Shown one piece after another: positions 1 to 5,322 of a stretch of 6,189 nucleotides of DNA. Position 1 is the stretch's first letter; each line of letters starts with the position of its first letter. The stretch is from Candidatus Nitrosopumilus sp. (lineage in GTDB: Archaea > Thermoproteota > Nitrososphaeria > Nitrososphaerales > Nitrosopumilaceae), in the NCBI GenBank assembly GCA_011055585.1, contig DRGT01000039.1, positions 1-6,189 of the forward strand, written 5' to 3'. The translations under genes were made by a program, and so were the position numbers. The notes beneath the pieces are model-generated. The model did not search any database. It had not been told where the DNA came from and worked only from the letters and a program-made list of their open reading frames with translations.

Positions 1-278
1 AAATTGAAGAAGGTAGTTATCAATTTGGGTTTGTTCCAAATGGGGATAGCCCTCAAACATTGACAATTTCTCTCTCAGGGCCTAATTATTATTACATTAA
101 AAAATTTGTACTGAACTCAGAATCTCATGAAACAGGAATTTCTCAATATTATACTTGGAGCTATACTGGAGATGGGGAGTCAACAATAGAGATTTCTTCT
201 CAACAGATTCAGATTACAATAAATCCTCATGAAAACTATAATGGTCCAGTATCAGTTTTTTTGAAAACGCGATCCTAA
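1..278 (+). CDS. C-terminal end of a beta-rich protein of unknown function (partial)
   Basis: A reading frame is open from the left edge (first full codon at 3) to a TAA stop at 276-278, giving the last 91 residues of a protein whose start lies outside the window. I do not recognise the family. The visible part has no hydrophobic membrane segment and no cysteine. It alternates hydrophobic and polar residues, is rich in Tyr, Ser, Thr, Ile and Asn, and contains Gly/Pro/Asn turns (for example PNGDSPQT and NPHENYNGP), the pattern of an all-beta, probably extracellular sandwich domain. A TTG codon at 60 could be taken as a start, but the frame continues upstream with the same composition, so an internal start is unlikely. 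The protein ends in KTRS without a C-terminal anchor. Export cannot be tested because the N-terminus is missing. Confidence 0.7.
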   Translation, partial: IEEGSYQFGFVPNGDSPQTLTISLSGPNYYYIKKFVLNSESHETGISQYYTWSYTGDGESTIEISSQQIQITINPHENYNGPVSVFLKTRS

Positions 279-408
279 AAGAAAGTAAGGTGGCGTGATC
301 CCTCTCAGCAGAACTTTGAGAGATTACCTCTCTTGTCAAGATTTTTCGCTTGACGCCTAGCTTGTTCTGCAGGACCACGCAAGTTTAGTCGATAGAAATT
401 ACATCCAT
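279..408 (-). ncRNA. Candidate structured RNA, three-way-junction fold, family not recognised
   Basis: The region is gene-free and more GC-balanced than its surroundings. It can form nested helices: 293-301 with 372-380 (9 pairs), 308-314 with 364-370 (7 perfect pairs), and inside these two hairpins, 318-322 with 328-332 (5 pairs, loop 323-327) and 335-340 with 349-354 (6 pairs, 8-base loop). A further stem, 388-393 with 407-412, lies just outside. Strand: read on minus, the 9-pair helix is continuous with one G-U pair (298/375), whereas on plus that position is an A-C mismatch. Minus also has a TATA-like TTTAAA at 430-435, about 26 bases before a start near 406-408, and a pyrimidine-rich exit at 276-288 suited to U-tract termination. 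Against minus, the outer 388-412 stem has a G-U on plus but C-A on minus. No T-arm, SRP, RNase P, or box C/D motif was recognised. The structure is read from sequence; the RNA's existence and strand are inferred. Confidence 0.5.
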
Positions 409-429
409 CGGCATCATTTTATGTATGAT

Positions 430-435
430 TTTAAA
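430..435 (-). promoter_or_regulatory. TATA-like box for the candidate structured RNA
   Basis: TTTAAA lies in a flanking AT-rich tract. On the minus strand its centre is about 26 bases upstream of 406-408, where the folded region begins, which is the usual archaeal TATA-to-start distance. AT-rich DNA gives such hexamers by chance, so this is only supportive. Confidence 0.35.
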
Positions 436-574
436 GTATTTAATATTTAACATAAAATTTTACAAAAAATACCAGGGAAATAATGAATATTTCGTGCATA
501 AATTAGTGAATTGTAAGGTGATCCTACGATTTTCAGAATTTTTGTTATGATTCAAACCAATTAATAGTATAATC

Positions 575-580
575 AGGAGA
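575..580 (+). promoter_or_regulatory. Shine-Dalgarno site AGGAGA, decides start at 586
   Basis: AGGAGA ends 5 bases before the ATG at 586, a normal spacing. For the overlapping TTG at 583 the gap would be only 2 bases, so the ATG is the better start. It is the clearest Shine-Dalgarno site in the window; most other genes here lack one. Confidence 0.7.
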
Positions 581-585
581 TTTTG

Positions 586-798
586 ATGTTGAAGCCTGAA
601 AAGAAAAAGAAGATCAAATTGATAATTTTACTTGCATCAATTTGGTTTGTTGTAACTTTACCTTTGCCATGGATTGTAAATAATCCAGATATTCCTGAAT
701 CTGCATTTGTCAGTATTTTGGCCATAATTGGAGTAATCTCCATTCCGTTTGTAGTTCTTGGAGTTGTCTGGACACTAAAACCCGAACTTACCACCTGA
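586..798 (+). CDS. Small two-helix membrane protein, unknown function
   Basis: This 70-residue protein is not recognised. After a strongly basic start (MLKPEKKKKIK) come two hydrophobic segments, about residues 11-31 (with LPLPWIV near its end) and about 42-64, linked by a short polar turn containing NNPDIPES. By the positive-inside rule the lysine-rich N-terminus should be cytoplasmic, giving a helical hairpin with both ends inside. There are no cysteines or charged residues within the helices that suggest catalysis. The start is set by AGGAGA at 575-580. The gene ends 19 bases before cysQ on the same strand, and cysQ has neither a Shine-Dalgarno site nor a well-placed TATA box, so the two may share a transcript; a functional link to sulfur metabolism is not shown. 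The frame is credible because of the ribosome binding site and the coherent membrane topology. Confidence 0.7.
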   Translation: MLKPEKKKKIKLIILLASIWFVVTLPLPWIVNNPDIPESAFVSILAIIGVISIPFVVLGVVWTLKPELTT

Positions 799-817
799 GA
801 AATAAATTAAAAAAATT

Positions 818-1636
818 ATGGATGTTCCCAAACTTCCTTTTGAAACAAATCTTTCTGAGCTACAAATCGCTGTAAATGCAGTAATAGATGCTGGAAAAGA
901 AATTCTTCAAGTGTACAGTAAAGATTTTTCTTCTGATGTAAAAATCGATGATTCTCCTATTACTGAAGCAGATCTGAAAAGCAACAAGATTATCAAAAAT
1001 ATTCTTTCAAAAACAAATTTCGATATTCTTTCAGAAGAAGACAAAGATGATGAAAAGCGATTAGGGAAAAATAAGATTTGGATAATTGATCCTCTTGATG
1101 GAACTACTGATTTTGTAAACCGGACTGGAGAATTTACAGTAATGATTGCACTGGTTGAAAATAAGAAACCGATTTTAGGAATTATTTATTGGCCAACAGA
1201 GAAAACATTATTTTTGGCTCAGAAAGATTTTGGAGCTTGGAAGTTTTCAAATGATTCTTGGGTAAAAATTTCAGTTAGTGATATTTCCGAATTAGAAAAA
1301 TGCAGAGCAGTAGGAAGTAGACATCATCTTTCAGAAAACGAAAAAGCCTTGTTGAAAAAACTCCAAATTTTAGACTTTACTAGTATTGGAAGTTCACTTA
1401 AAGTTGGAAAAATTAGTTCAGGTGCTGCAGATGTTTATCTAACAACAACGGATAAGATGAAAGAATGGGATACTTGTGCCTCTTATTGTATAATATCTGA
1501 AGCTGGTGGAAAAATGACTGACATGCAAGGAAATGATATGTCATATAATAATAAAATTGTAAACCACCAAAATGGGATTCTTGTAACAAATGGTCTAGTT
1601 CACGATAAGATAGTAAATGAATTCAAAAAATTATAG
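818..1636 (+). CDS. cysQ: 3'(2'),5'-bisphosphate nucleotidase (CysQ, inositol monophosphatase superfamily)
   Basis: This 272-residue protein is full length for CysQ. The family hydrolyses 3'-phosphoadenosine 5'-phosphate (PAP), the by-product of PAPS use, to AMP and phosphate in the cytoplasm, with Mg2+. Family motifs appear in order: DSPITEAD at 45-52, LSEED at 71-75 (E74 as metal ligand), the superfamily signature DPLDGTTDF at 91-99 (metal ligands D91 and D94), GEFTVMIAL at 104-112, KPILGIIYWP at 117-126, SIGSSLK at 189-195 and WDTCA at 217-221 (metal ligand D218), then SEAGG. The GEFTV, KPILG and SIGSSLK blocks match CysQ better than true inositol monophosphatase, though archaeal members can also act on inositol or fructose phosphates. 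The ATG at 818 follows an A/T run without a Shine-Dalgarno site, so translation may depend on readthrough from the gene at 586. The last 6 bases overlap the end of cysC on the opposite strand, which supports the pathway assignment. Confidence 0.9.
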   Translation: MDVPKLPFETNLSELQIAVNAVIDAGKEILQVYSKDFSSDVKIDDSPITEADLKSNKIIKNILSKTNFDILSEEDKDDEKRLGKNKIWIIDPLDGTTDFVNRTGEFTVMIALVENKKPILGIIYWPTEKTLFLAQKDFGAWKFSNDSWVKISVSDISELEKCRAVGSRHHLSENEKALLKKLQILDFTSIGSSLKVGKISSGAADVYLTTTDKMKEWDTCASYCIISEAGGKMTDMQGNDMSYNNKIVNHQNGILVTNGLVHDKIVNEFKKL

Positions 1637-2143
1637 CAAGTTTTTTGATTTTAGATATTCTGTAATTGCCTGAGCACTTTCATCGAGAGTCTGTTTTTCT
1701 GTATCCACTGTGAAGTCTGGATTTGGTGGAGCCTCATAAGGATCATCTAGTCCTGTGAAGTTTTTGATTTCACCTGCCCTTGCTTTTTTGTACATTCCTT
1801 TTACATCTCGTTCTTCACATTTGTCAAGAGAGCATTTTATGTAGACCTCTAAAAATTTTTCATTATCATCAACAATTTTTCTAGCGTTTTCTCTGTTTTC
1901 TATATATGGGCTAACTAGAGATACACCAACTGAAACTTTGTGTTTAAGAAGAAGTTTGGCTAGGTGTGCCACTTTTTTGTTATGTTCGTCTCTACCTTCT
2001 TTTGAAAAGTCCTTTGGTGAAAGCCATTCTCTTAGCTCGTCACCATCAAGCATAGCTAGGTTAGGAATTGTTTCTTGAAGCTTTCTTAGAATCGTTGTTT
2101 TTCCAGAACAGGGAAGACCAGTCATCCAAATTACAAATACCAT
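1631..2143 (-). CDS. cysC: Adenylylsulfate (APS) kinase CysC
   Basis: This 170-residue cytoplasmic kinase phosphorylates adenosine 5'-phosphosulfate at the 3'-hydroxyl using ATP, giving PAPS, the activated sulfate used for sulfation or assimilatory reduction. Visible motifs are the P-loop GLPCSGKT at 9-16, LDGDELR at 32-38 (the family's LDGD-x-x-R), DFSKEGRDEHNKKVAHLAK at 45-63, VSLVSPYIENR at 74-84, with the serine-proline of the APS site, and from 97 the long diagnostic block with CEERD, GMYKKARAGEIKNFTG (116-131) and DDPYEAP. It is shorter than bacterial CysC because it lacks the N-terminal extension, as is common in archaea. There is no fused sulfurylase domain. A TATA-like element at about 2168-2175 puts the transcription start within about 2 bases of the ATG, suggesting a leaderless message. 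Its stop codon overlaps the end of cysQ, whose product removes PAP derived from PAPS. Confidence 0.95.
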   Translation of the reverse strand: MVFVIWMTGLPCSGKTTILRKLQETIPNLAMLDGDELREWLSPKDFSKEGRDEHNKKVAHLAKLLLKHKVSVGVSLVSPYIENRENARKIVDDNEKFLEVYIKCSLDKCEERDVKGMYKKARAGEIKNFTGLDDPYEAPPNPDFTVDTEKQTLDESAQAITEYLKSKNLL

Positions 2144-2167
2144 TGCAATCTACAAAAAAAATTACTT

Positions 2168-2175
2168 CTTAAAGA
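2168..2175 (-). promoter_or_regulatory. TATA-like box of cysC
   Basis: On the minus strand this reads TCTTTAAG. Its centre (about 2171.5) is about 26 bases from 2145, so transcription would begin essentially at the cysC ATG (2143). This implies cysC can be transcribed separately from the hemerythrin gene 43 bases upstream. Confidence 0.4.
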
Positions 2176-2186
2176 CCTTACGATAA

Positions 2187-2732
2187 TTATTGGTTTTTGA
2201 ACCACGGTTGTTGTTCCAGAGAATCAATTTCTTTAATCATCTCACCAATTTTTTTTGTAATGCTCATTACTGATTTGAACTGTTCATACATTTCTTGTTC
2301 TTCTTCTTTTGAAAGTACTGTTTGTTCTGCCTGATCAAAAAAGTTTTCTTCTTTTGAAATATGATCAATTAGATAAATTGAGTAGGTTCTAAGAAATCTT
2401 GCTATAGGTTCTCTAGCATCTTCTCCTTTTTTCCAGCGTCGAAGATGTTTTGATATTTGTCTCGCTATTCGTCGACCAAATTCATGCTCGATCAACAAGG
2501 TTCTGATTTCTTTTTTTAAAGAATCATAGCTTGCGACGCATGGAAAATAGGAATTTTCTTCCCTAGAATAATGAATTGAATCTAGAAATTCAGAGATTAT
2601 AATTGTGATTTTTTCTATATCTGAAAAAGGAATATCTTTTCCATCATAAAGTGCTTGATAACATTTTGAAATTACTTTTTCAAGTCGTTTAATTTGCTTA
2701 TGATCATTTCTTAAAGTTTCTGTCGCACTCAA
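2187..2732 (-). CDS. Hemerythrin-like HHE cation-binding protein
   Basis: This 181-residue, mostly helical soluble protein carries the complete ligand set of an HHE hemerythrin domain: H11 (in NDHKQI), H54 and E58 in H-Y-S-R-E, H83 (in IEHEFGRR), and H124 and E128 in H-I-S-K-E. This H / HxxxE / H / HxxxE pattern in a four-helix bundle binds two irons bridged by carboxylates and can bind O2 or sense or store oxygen, NO or iron; which of these applies here cannot be read from sequence. The domain spans about 5-140. The rest (141-181) is a Glu/Lys-rich helical tail ending in QPWFKNQ. There is no signal peptide, membrane segment or fused signalling domain. The start is a TTG at 2730-2732: a stop codon lies immediately upstream in frame and no ATG occurs before residue 148, so TTG is forced unless initiation is further inside. 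A TATA-like element about 26 bases upstream suggests a leaderless transcript. Confidence 0.88.
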   Translation of the reverse strand: MSATETLRNDHKQIKRLEKVISKCYQALYDGKDIPFSDIEKITIIISEFLDSIHYSREENSYFPCVASYDSLKKEIRTLLIEHEFGRRIARQISKHLRRWKKGEDAREPIARFLRTYSIYLIDHISKEENFFDQAEQTVLSKEEEQEMYEQFKSVMSITKKIGEMIKEIDSLEQQPWFKNQ

Positions 2733-2753
2733 TTAGAAAACTAAAAATCTTTT

Positions 2754-2763
2754 GTTTTAATTT
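2754..2763 (-). promoter_or_regulatory. TATA-like box of the hemerythrin gene
   Basis: Minus strand AAATTAAAAC, with its centre about 26 bases from 2732, so transcription would start at the TTG initiation codon itself. The region is AT-rich, so the call rests mainly on spacing. Confidence 0.35.
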
Positions 2764-2796
2764 GTATCTATTTTCAAGTAATAATAACATCTGTAC

Positions 2797-2812
2797 CAAT
2801 CAAGCTTGACTG
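2797..2812. promoter_or_regulatory. Imperfect 16-base palindrome, possible operator
   Basis: CAATCAAGCTTGACTG contains a perfect 10-base palindrome (2800-2809) flanked by one mismatched pair (2799/2810) and two further matching pairs. It sits in the divergent promoter region, 8 bases before the TATA-like box of the antiporter gene, where an archaeal activator or a repressor could contact the start machinery. No matching regulator family is recognised. Confidence 0.35.
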
Positions 2813-2819
2813 ATTCGCC

Positions 2820-2827
2820 TTTTAAGT
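2820..2827 (+). promoter_or_regulatory. TATA-like box of the antiporter gene
   Basis: TTTTAAGT, with its centre about 26 bases before 2849. That places the transcript start just upstream of the ATG at 2853 and downstream of the alternative TTG at 2847, which supports the ATG as the start. Confidence 0.45.
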
Positions 2828-2852
2828 AGACGAAAAGTAGTGGGGTTTGGAC

Positions 2853-4301
2853 ATGAATTTGATATTTTTTAGTCTAGTGGATTTATTCAAGTCTTATTTC
2901 AATGACAATTTTTCAGGACTAGAAAAAATTTTTGAATCAAATTTTCTTGTAGAGAGTTGGATAGATTTTCAGCAATCAGTTGGGGTTCTTTCAGGATCTG
3001 ATATGGTAATTGCTTCAGCACCCATTGTTTTGTTAGCTGCAGGAATAACAATTTTTCTGGGTGTTGCTGGAGAAGCATTTTTCAAGCGAACTGGAATTCC
3101 TGATATTGCATTTTTGATGGTTTTAGGAGTAATTATTGGTCCTGTACTTGGAATTATTCAACCCGAAGTTGTTGTTGAAGTTGTTCCATACTTTGCAGCT
3201 ATTGCACTGATAATCATGATGTTTGATGGTGGACTAAATATGGATATCAGACATGTTGCAAAAACTGCGCATTTTTCACTTCTTCTTGCACTATTGAGCT
3301 TTGTTATGTCGGTAATTATTGTCATGTTGTTTGCCCATTATGGGTTAGGATGGGAGTGGTTAGATAGTATATTACTTGGTTCTATGGTTGGTGGAAGTAG
3401 TTCTGTAATTGTTTTTGGTCTTGTTAGAAACTTTCGAGTTTCCGAAGAAACAAGATCAATGCTTAGCTTTGAATCGGCCATTACTGACATTTTAGCAATC
3501 ATAATTGCTTTCATTTTGTTTGAAGCGATTCTTACTTCACAGTTTGATTTAGAACTTTTAGGTCAAACAATTGGCCGTGCAGTCACAGTTGGTCTTATTC
3601 TTGGATTAGGTGTTGGAATTCCTTGGATGTATATAACAACAAAGCTTGCAAATGCTCAACACAGCTACATGCTAACTCTTGGAATATTGTTTGTTCTATT
3701 TTTTATGGCAAATGAGTTTGGAGAATCTGGTGCATTAACTGCGCTAGTGTTTGGTTTAATGTTAGGAAATAAAAGTCATTTATCTAGGATTCTAAAATTC
3801 AAGCTGCCAAAAATTGAGGCTGATGATTCAATGCACAGTCAGTTAACGTTTCTTGTGAGATCATTTTTCTTTGTATTTGTTGGGTTGCTTGCAAGTTTTG
3901 GGCAGTTAGAATACATTTTTTTCGGTGTTATAGCCACAATGGCAATTTATGTTGGAAGAGTAATGGTTACAAAAGTTTCGCTAACAAAGAGATTTTCACG
4001 GTTGGACAAAAAAGTTACAGAGGTAATGATTCCAAGAGGGCTTGCAGCTGCAGTTTTAGCAACTTTTCCGTTGAGTTATGGTTTACCAAATGCCGAAGCA
4101 TATACACAAATTATATTTTTCATAATAATGACATCTGTAATTATTACGACAATTGGTTTAGGAAAAGCAAAGAGTATTCCTCCACCAGATAATGTTGAAG
4201 GCGGATTTGTAAAAAAATCTCCTAATGGGAAAGATGAAACTGAAAAAAACGATAAACCAAAGATTGTAAAATTGAGTGATTCTGAAAAAAACAGATTATA
4301 A
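2853..4301 (+). CDS. Monovalent cation (Na+ or K+)/proton antiporter, CPA1/NhaP-like
   Basis: This 482-residue integral membrane protein exchanges Na+ or K+ for protons, serving pH and ion homeostasis. After about 48 polar or amphipathic residues, 12-13 hydrophobic helices run from about 50 to 437. Motifs (numbered from the ATG) include FDGGLNMD at 124-131, common in this superfamily, GGSSSVIVFGL at 180-190, SFESAITD at 205-212 and MIPRGLAAAVLA at 392-403. E207 and D212 keep the Glu-plus-five-Asp spacing of the NhaP ion site, and R395 fits the conserved arginine of the later core helix. The Asn that normally precedes the Asp is Thr211. The hydrophilic tail (about 438-482), rich in Pro, Lys, Asp and Glu, is too short for an RCK/TrkA domain. 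The start is ATG 2853, because the in-frame TTG at 2847 lies before the predicted transcript start. GGGG at 2842-2845 might act as a weak binding site only if transcription starts earlier. The stop overlaps the TFB gene by 6 bases. The transported ion cannot be decided. Confidence 0.88.
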   Translation: MNLIFFSLVDLFKSYFNDNFSGLEKIFESNFLVESWIDFQQSVGVLSGSDMVIASAPIVLLAAGITIFLGVAGEAFFKRTGIPDIAFLMVLGVIIGPVLGIIQPEVVVEVVPYFAAIALIIMMFDGGLNMDIRHVAKTAHFSLLLALLSFVMSVIIVMLFAHYGLGWEWLDSILLGSMVGGSSSVIVFGLVRNFRVSEETRSMLSFESAITDILAIIIAFILFEAILTSQFDLELLGQTIGRAVTVGLILGLGVGIPWMYITTKLANAQHSYMLTLGILFVLFFMANEFGESGALTALVFGLMLGNKSHLSRILKFKLPKIEADDSMHSQLTFLVRSFFFVFVGLLASFGQLEYIFFGVIATMAIYVGRVMVTKVSLTKRFSRLDKKVTEVMIPRGLAAAVLATFPLSYGLPNAEAYTQIIFFIIMTSVIITTIGLGKAKSIPPPDNVEGGFVKKSPNGKDETEKNDKPKIVKLSDSEKNRL

Positions 4302-5207
4302 ATCAAGATGTTCTTTTAGGCCTTTGTAGCGATTTCTGATTGTTACCTCTGTAACATTTGCGGCCTCTGCAATGTCTCTTTGTGTTTTATCTTCACCATT
4401 TTTTACACATGATAGATAAAGTGCTGCAGCTGCAAGGCCCATCGGATCTTTTCCAGCTGATACTTCATTTTTTTGCGCTTGTTTAAGAACTTTAATTGCA
4501 TAACGTTTTGTTTTTTCTGTTATTCCAATTCTGCTAGCGATTCTTGCAACACATTGAATTGAATCAGTTACTGGCATTTTTAGATCCAGTTCTTTTACAA
4601 GTAATCTGTAACATCTTGCAATATCTTTTCGTTTGATGTTGGCTGCAAGTTCTACATCTTTTAGATTTCTTGGAGTATTAGTGTCACGACATGCTGCATA
4701 TAACGCGGATGCCATTAATGCTGAAATTGATCTTCCTCTTACAAGACCTTTTTCTAGTGCTTTTCTATAGATGTAAGCTGCTTTTTCAATAACAGCATCA
4801 GAAATTGCAAGTTTATCTTTTAATCGATTTAATTCGCTGAAGGCTTGTCTAAAGTTTCTATCAATTGGCTCATGAACCTGACTTCTACTGTCCCAAGTTC
4901 TGAGACGCTCAATAGTGGTTTTCATTGAAGTAGTAAGTGGTTTACCAGAAGCATCTTTGTTAATTGGATTGATGATTGTTGCAAGACCCATGTCGTGCAT
5001 TGTTAAAGAAGTTGGAGCTCCTGCTCTTGCTCTGTCACCATGTTCATCTTGTGTAAATGAACGCCATTCCGGACCAGATTCTTGTAATTTTTCAGATAAA
5101 ACAAAGCCACATTTGGAGCAAAACATCTCACCAGAATCATTATCGGTAACGAGTTTTCCTCTTGCACATCGAGGGCACATTTGTTGATTTGATGCTTGCC
5201 GTACCAT
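4296..5207 (-). CDS. tfb: Transcription initiation factor IIB (TFB)
   Basis: This 303-residue protein is a complete archaeal TFB. It bridges TBP bound at the TATA box and RNA polymerase, reads the BRE element and helps open the promoter. Domains in order: an N-terminal zinc ribbon with C11-x2-C14 and C30-x2-C33, then the B-reader/linker region at about 45-80 (PEWRSF, DRARAGAPTSLTMHDMGL), and two cyclin-type repeats at about 100-205 and 210-303. The second repeat ends in a helix-turn-helix with TQRDIAEAANVTEVTIRNRY at 275-294, the BRE-contacting element. The length and both cyclin repeats are normal, with no sign of decay. Thaumarchaea usually carry several TFB paralogues, so whether this is the housekeeping copy cannot be told. 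The ATG at 5205-5207 is used; a TATA-like box at about 5243-5250 would leave a leader of about 13 bases. The gene converges on the antiporter with a 6-base overlap and diverges from the secreted-protein gene. Confidence 0.97.
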   Translation of the reverse strand: MVRQASNQQMCPRCARGKLVTDNDSGEMFCSKCGFVLSEKLQESGPEWRSFTQDEHGDRARAGAPTSLTMHDMGLATIINPINKDASGKPLTTSMKTTIERLRTWDSRSQVHEPIDRNFRQAFSELNRLKDKLAISDAVIEKAAYIYRKALEKGLVRGRSISALMASALYAACRDTNTPRNLKDVELAANIKRKDIARCYRLLVKELDLKMPVTDSIQCVARIASRIGITEKTKRYAIKVLKQAQKNEVSAGKDPMGLAAAALYLSCVKNGEDKTQRDIAEAANVTEVTIRNRYKGLKEHLDL

Positions 5208-5242
5208 AATATCACGAATTTACAGATTTCTTCTTCAAAGGG

Positions 5243-5250
5243 ATTTATGA
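5243..5250 (-). promoter_or_regulatory. TATA-like box of the TFB gene
   Basis: On the minus strand this reads TCATAAAT, with its centre about 26 bases before 5220, giving a short leader ahead of the TFB ATG (5207). On the plus strand it reads ATTTATGA, so it could also serve the divergent gene at 5323, with a leader of about 50 bases. No better TATA candidate is seen close to 5297. Confidence 0.35.
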
Positions 5251-5322
5251 ATCAACAAGTTTTCGGTGAGACTAACTAGGCAACATAGAAAAGTCCTCAA
5301 AACTGAGAAAAAATGTGCTATA

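Larger units (their letters stand above)
413..585. other. AT-rich intergenic stretch upstream of the small membrane-protein gene
   Basis: No gene is visible here. It contains a possible plus-strand TATA-like element (CATAAATTA, about 497-505), which would give a leader of some 60 bases for the gene at 586, and the string GTAAGGTGATCC at 513-524. That string nearly repeats 285-301 of the structured-RNA region with 5 bases missing. A five-codon ATG frame at 547-564 has no usable ribosome binding site and is not called. Confidence 0.5.

Noticed and set aside
335..354. Hairpin at 335-354 as an intrinsic terminator of the gene ending at 278
   Set aside because: No T-run follows the stem directly, and the hairpin is better explained as part of the larger fold.
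288..412. Structured region as tRNA, SRP RNA, RNase P RNA, 5S rRNA or box C/D RNA
   Set aside because: No T-loop or CCA-type acceptor, no SRP tetraloop motif, no RNase P conserved core, no 5S-like sequence and no C/D boxes; it is also far too short for SRP or RNase P RNA.
547..564. Five-codon ATG frame, considered as a leader peptide
   Set aside because: The only Shine-Dalgarno-like string (513-524) is about 22 bases away and nothing suggests attenuation.
573..794. Minus-strand open frame opposite the small membrane-protein gene
   Set aside because: It is a shadow of the plus-strand gene, which has a good Shine-Dalgarno site and coherent membrane topology; the minus frame has neither.
818..1636. 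cysQ as a classical inositol-1-monophosphatase
   Set aside because: The GEFTV, KPILG and SIGSSLK blocks and the neighbouring APS kinase favour CysQ, though side activity on inositol phosphates is possible.
4076..4306. Minus-strand frame across the end of the antiporter gene
   Set aside because: It lies opposite a clear coding sequence and overlaps the TFB end in another frame; no motif or start signal.
4915..5187. Plus-strand frame opposite the N-terminal part of TFB
   Set aside because: It is the complement of the well-conserved TFB zinc ribbon and B-reader region; no independent evidence.
5003..5215. Minus-strand frame overlapping the TFB start in another frame
   Set aside because: Same strand as TFB but out of frame, and TFB is full length without a frameshift.
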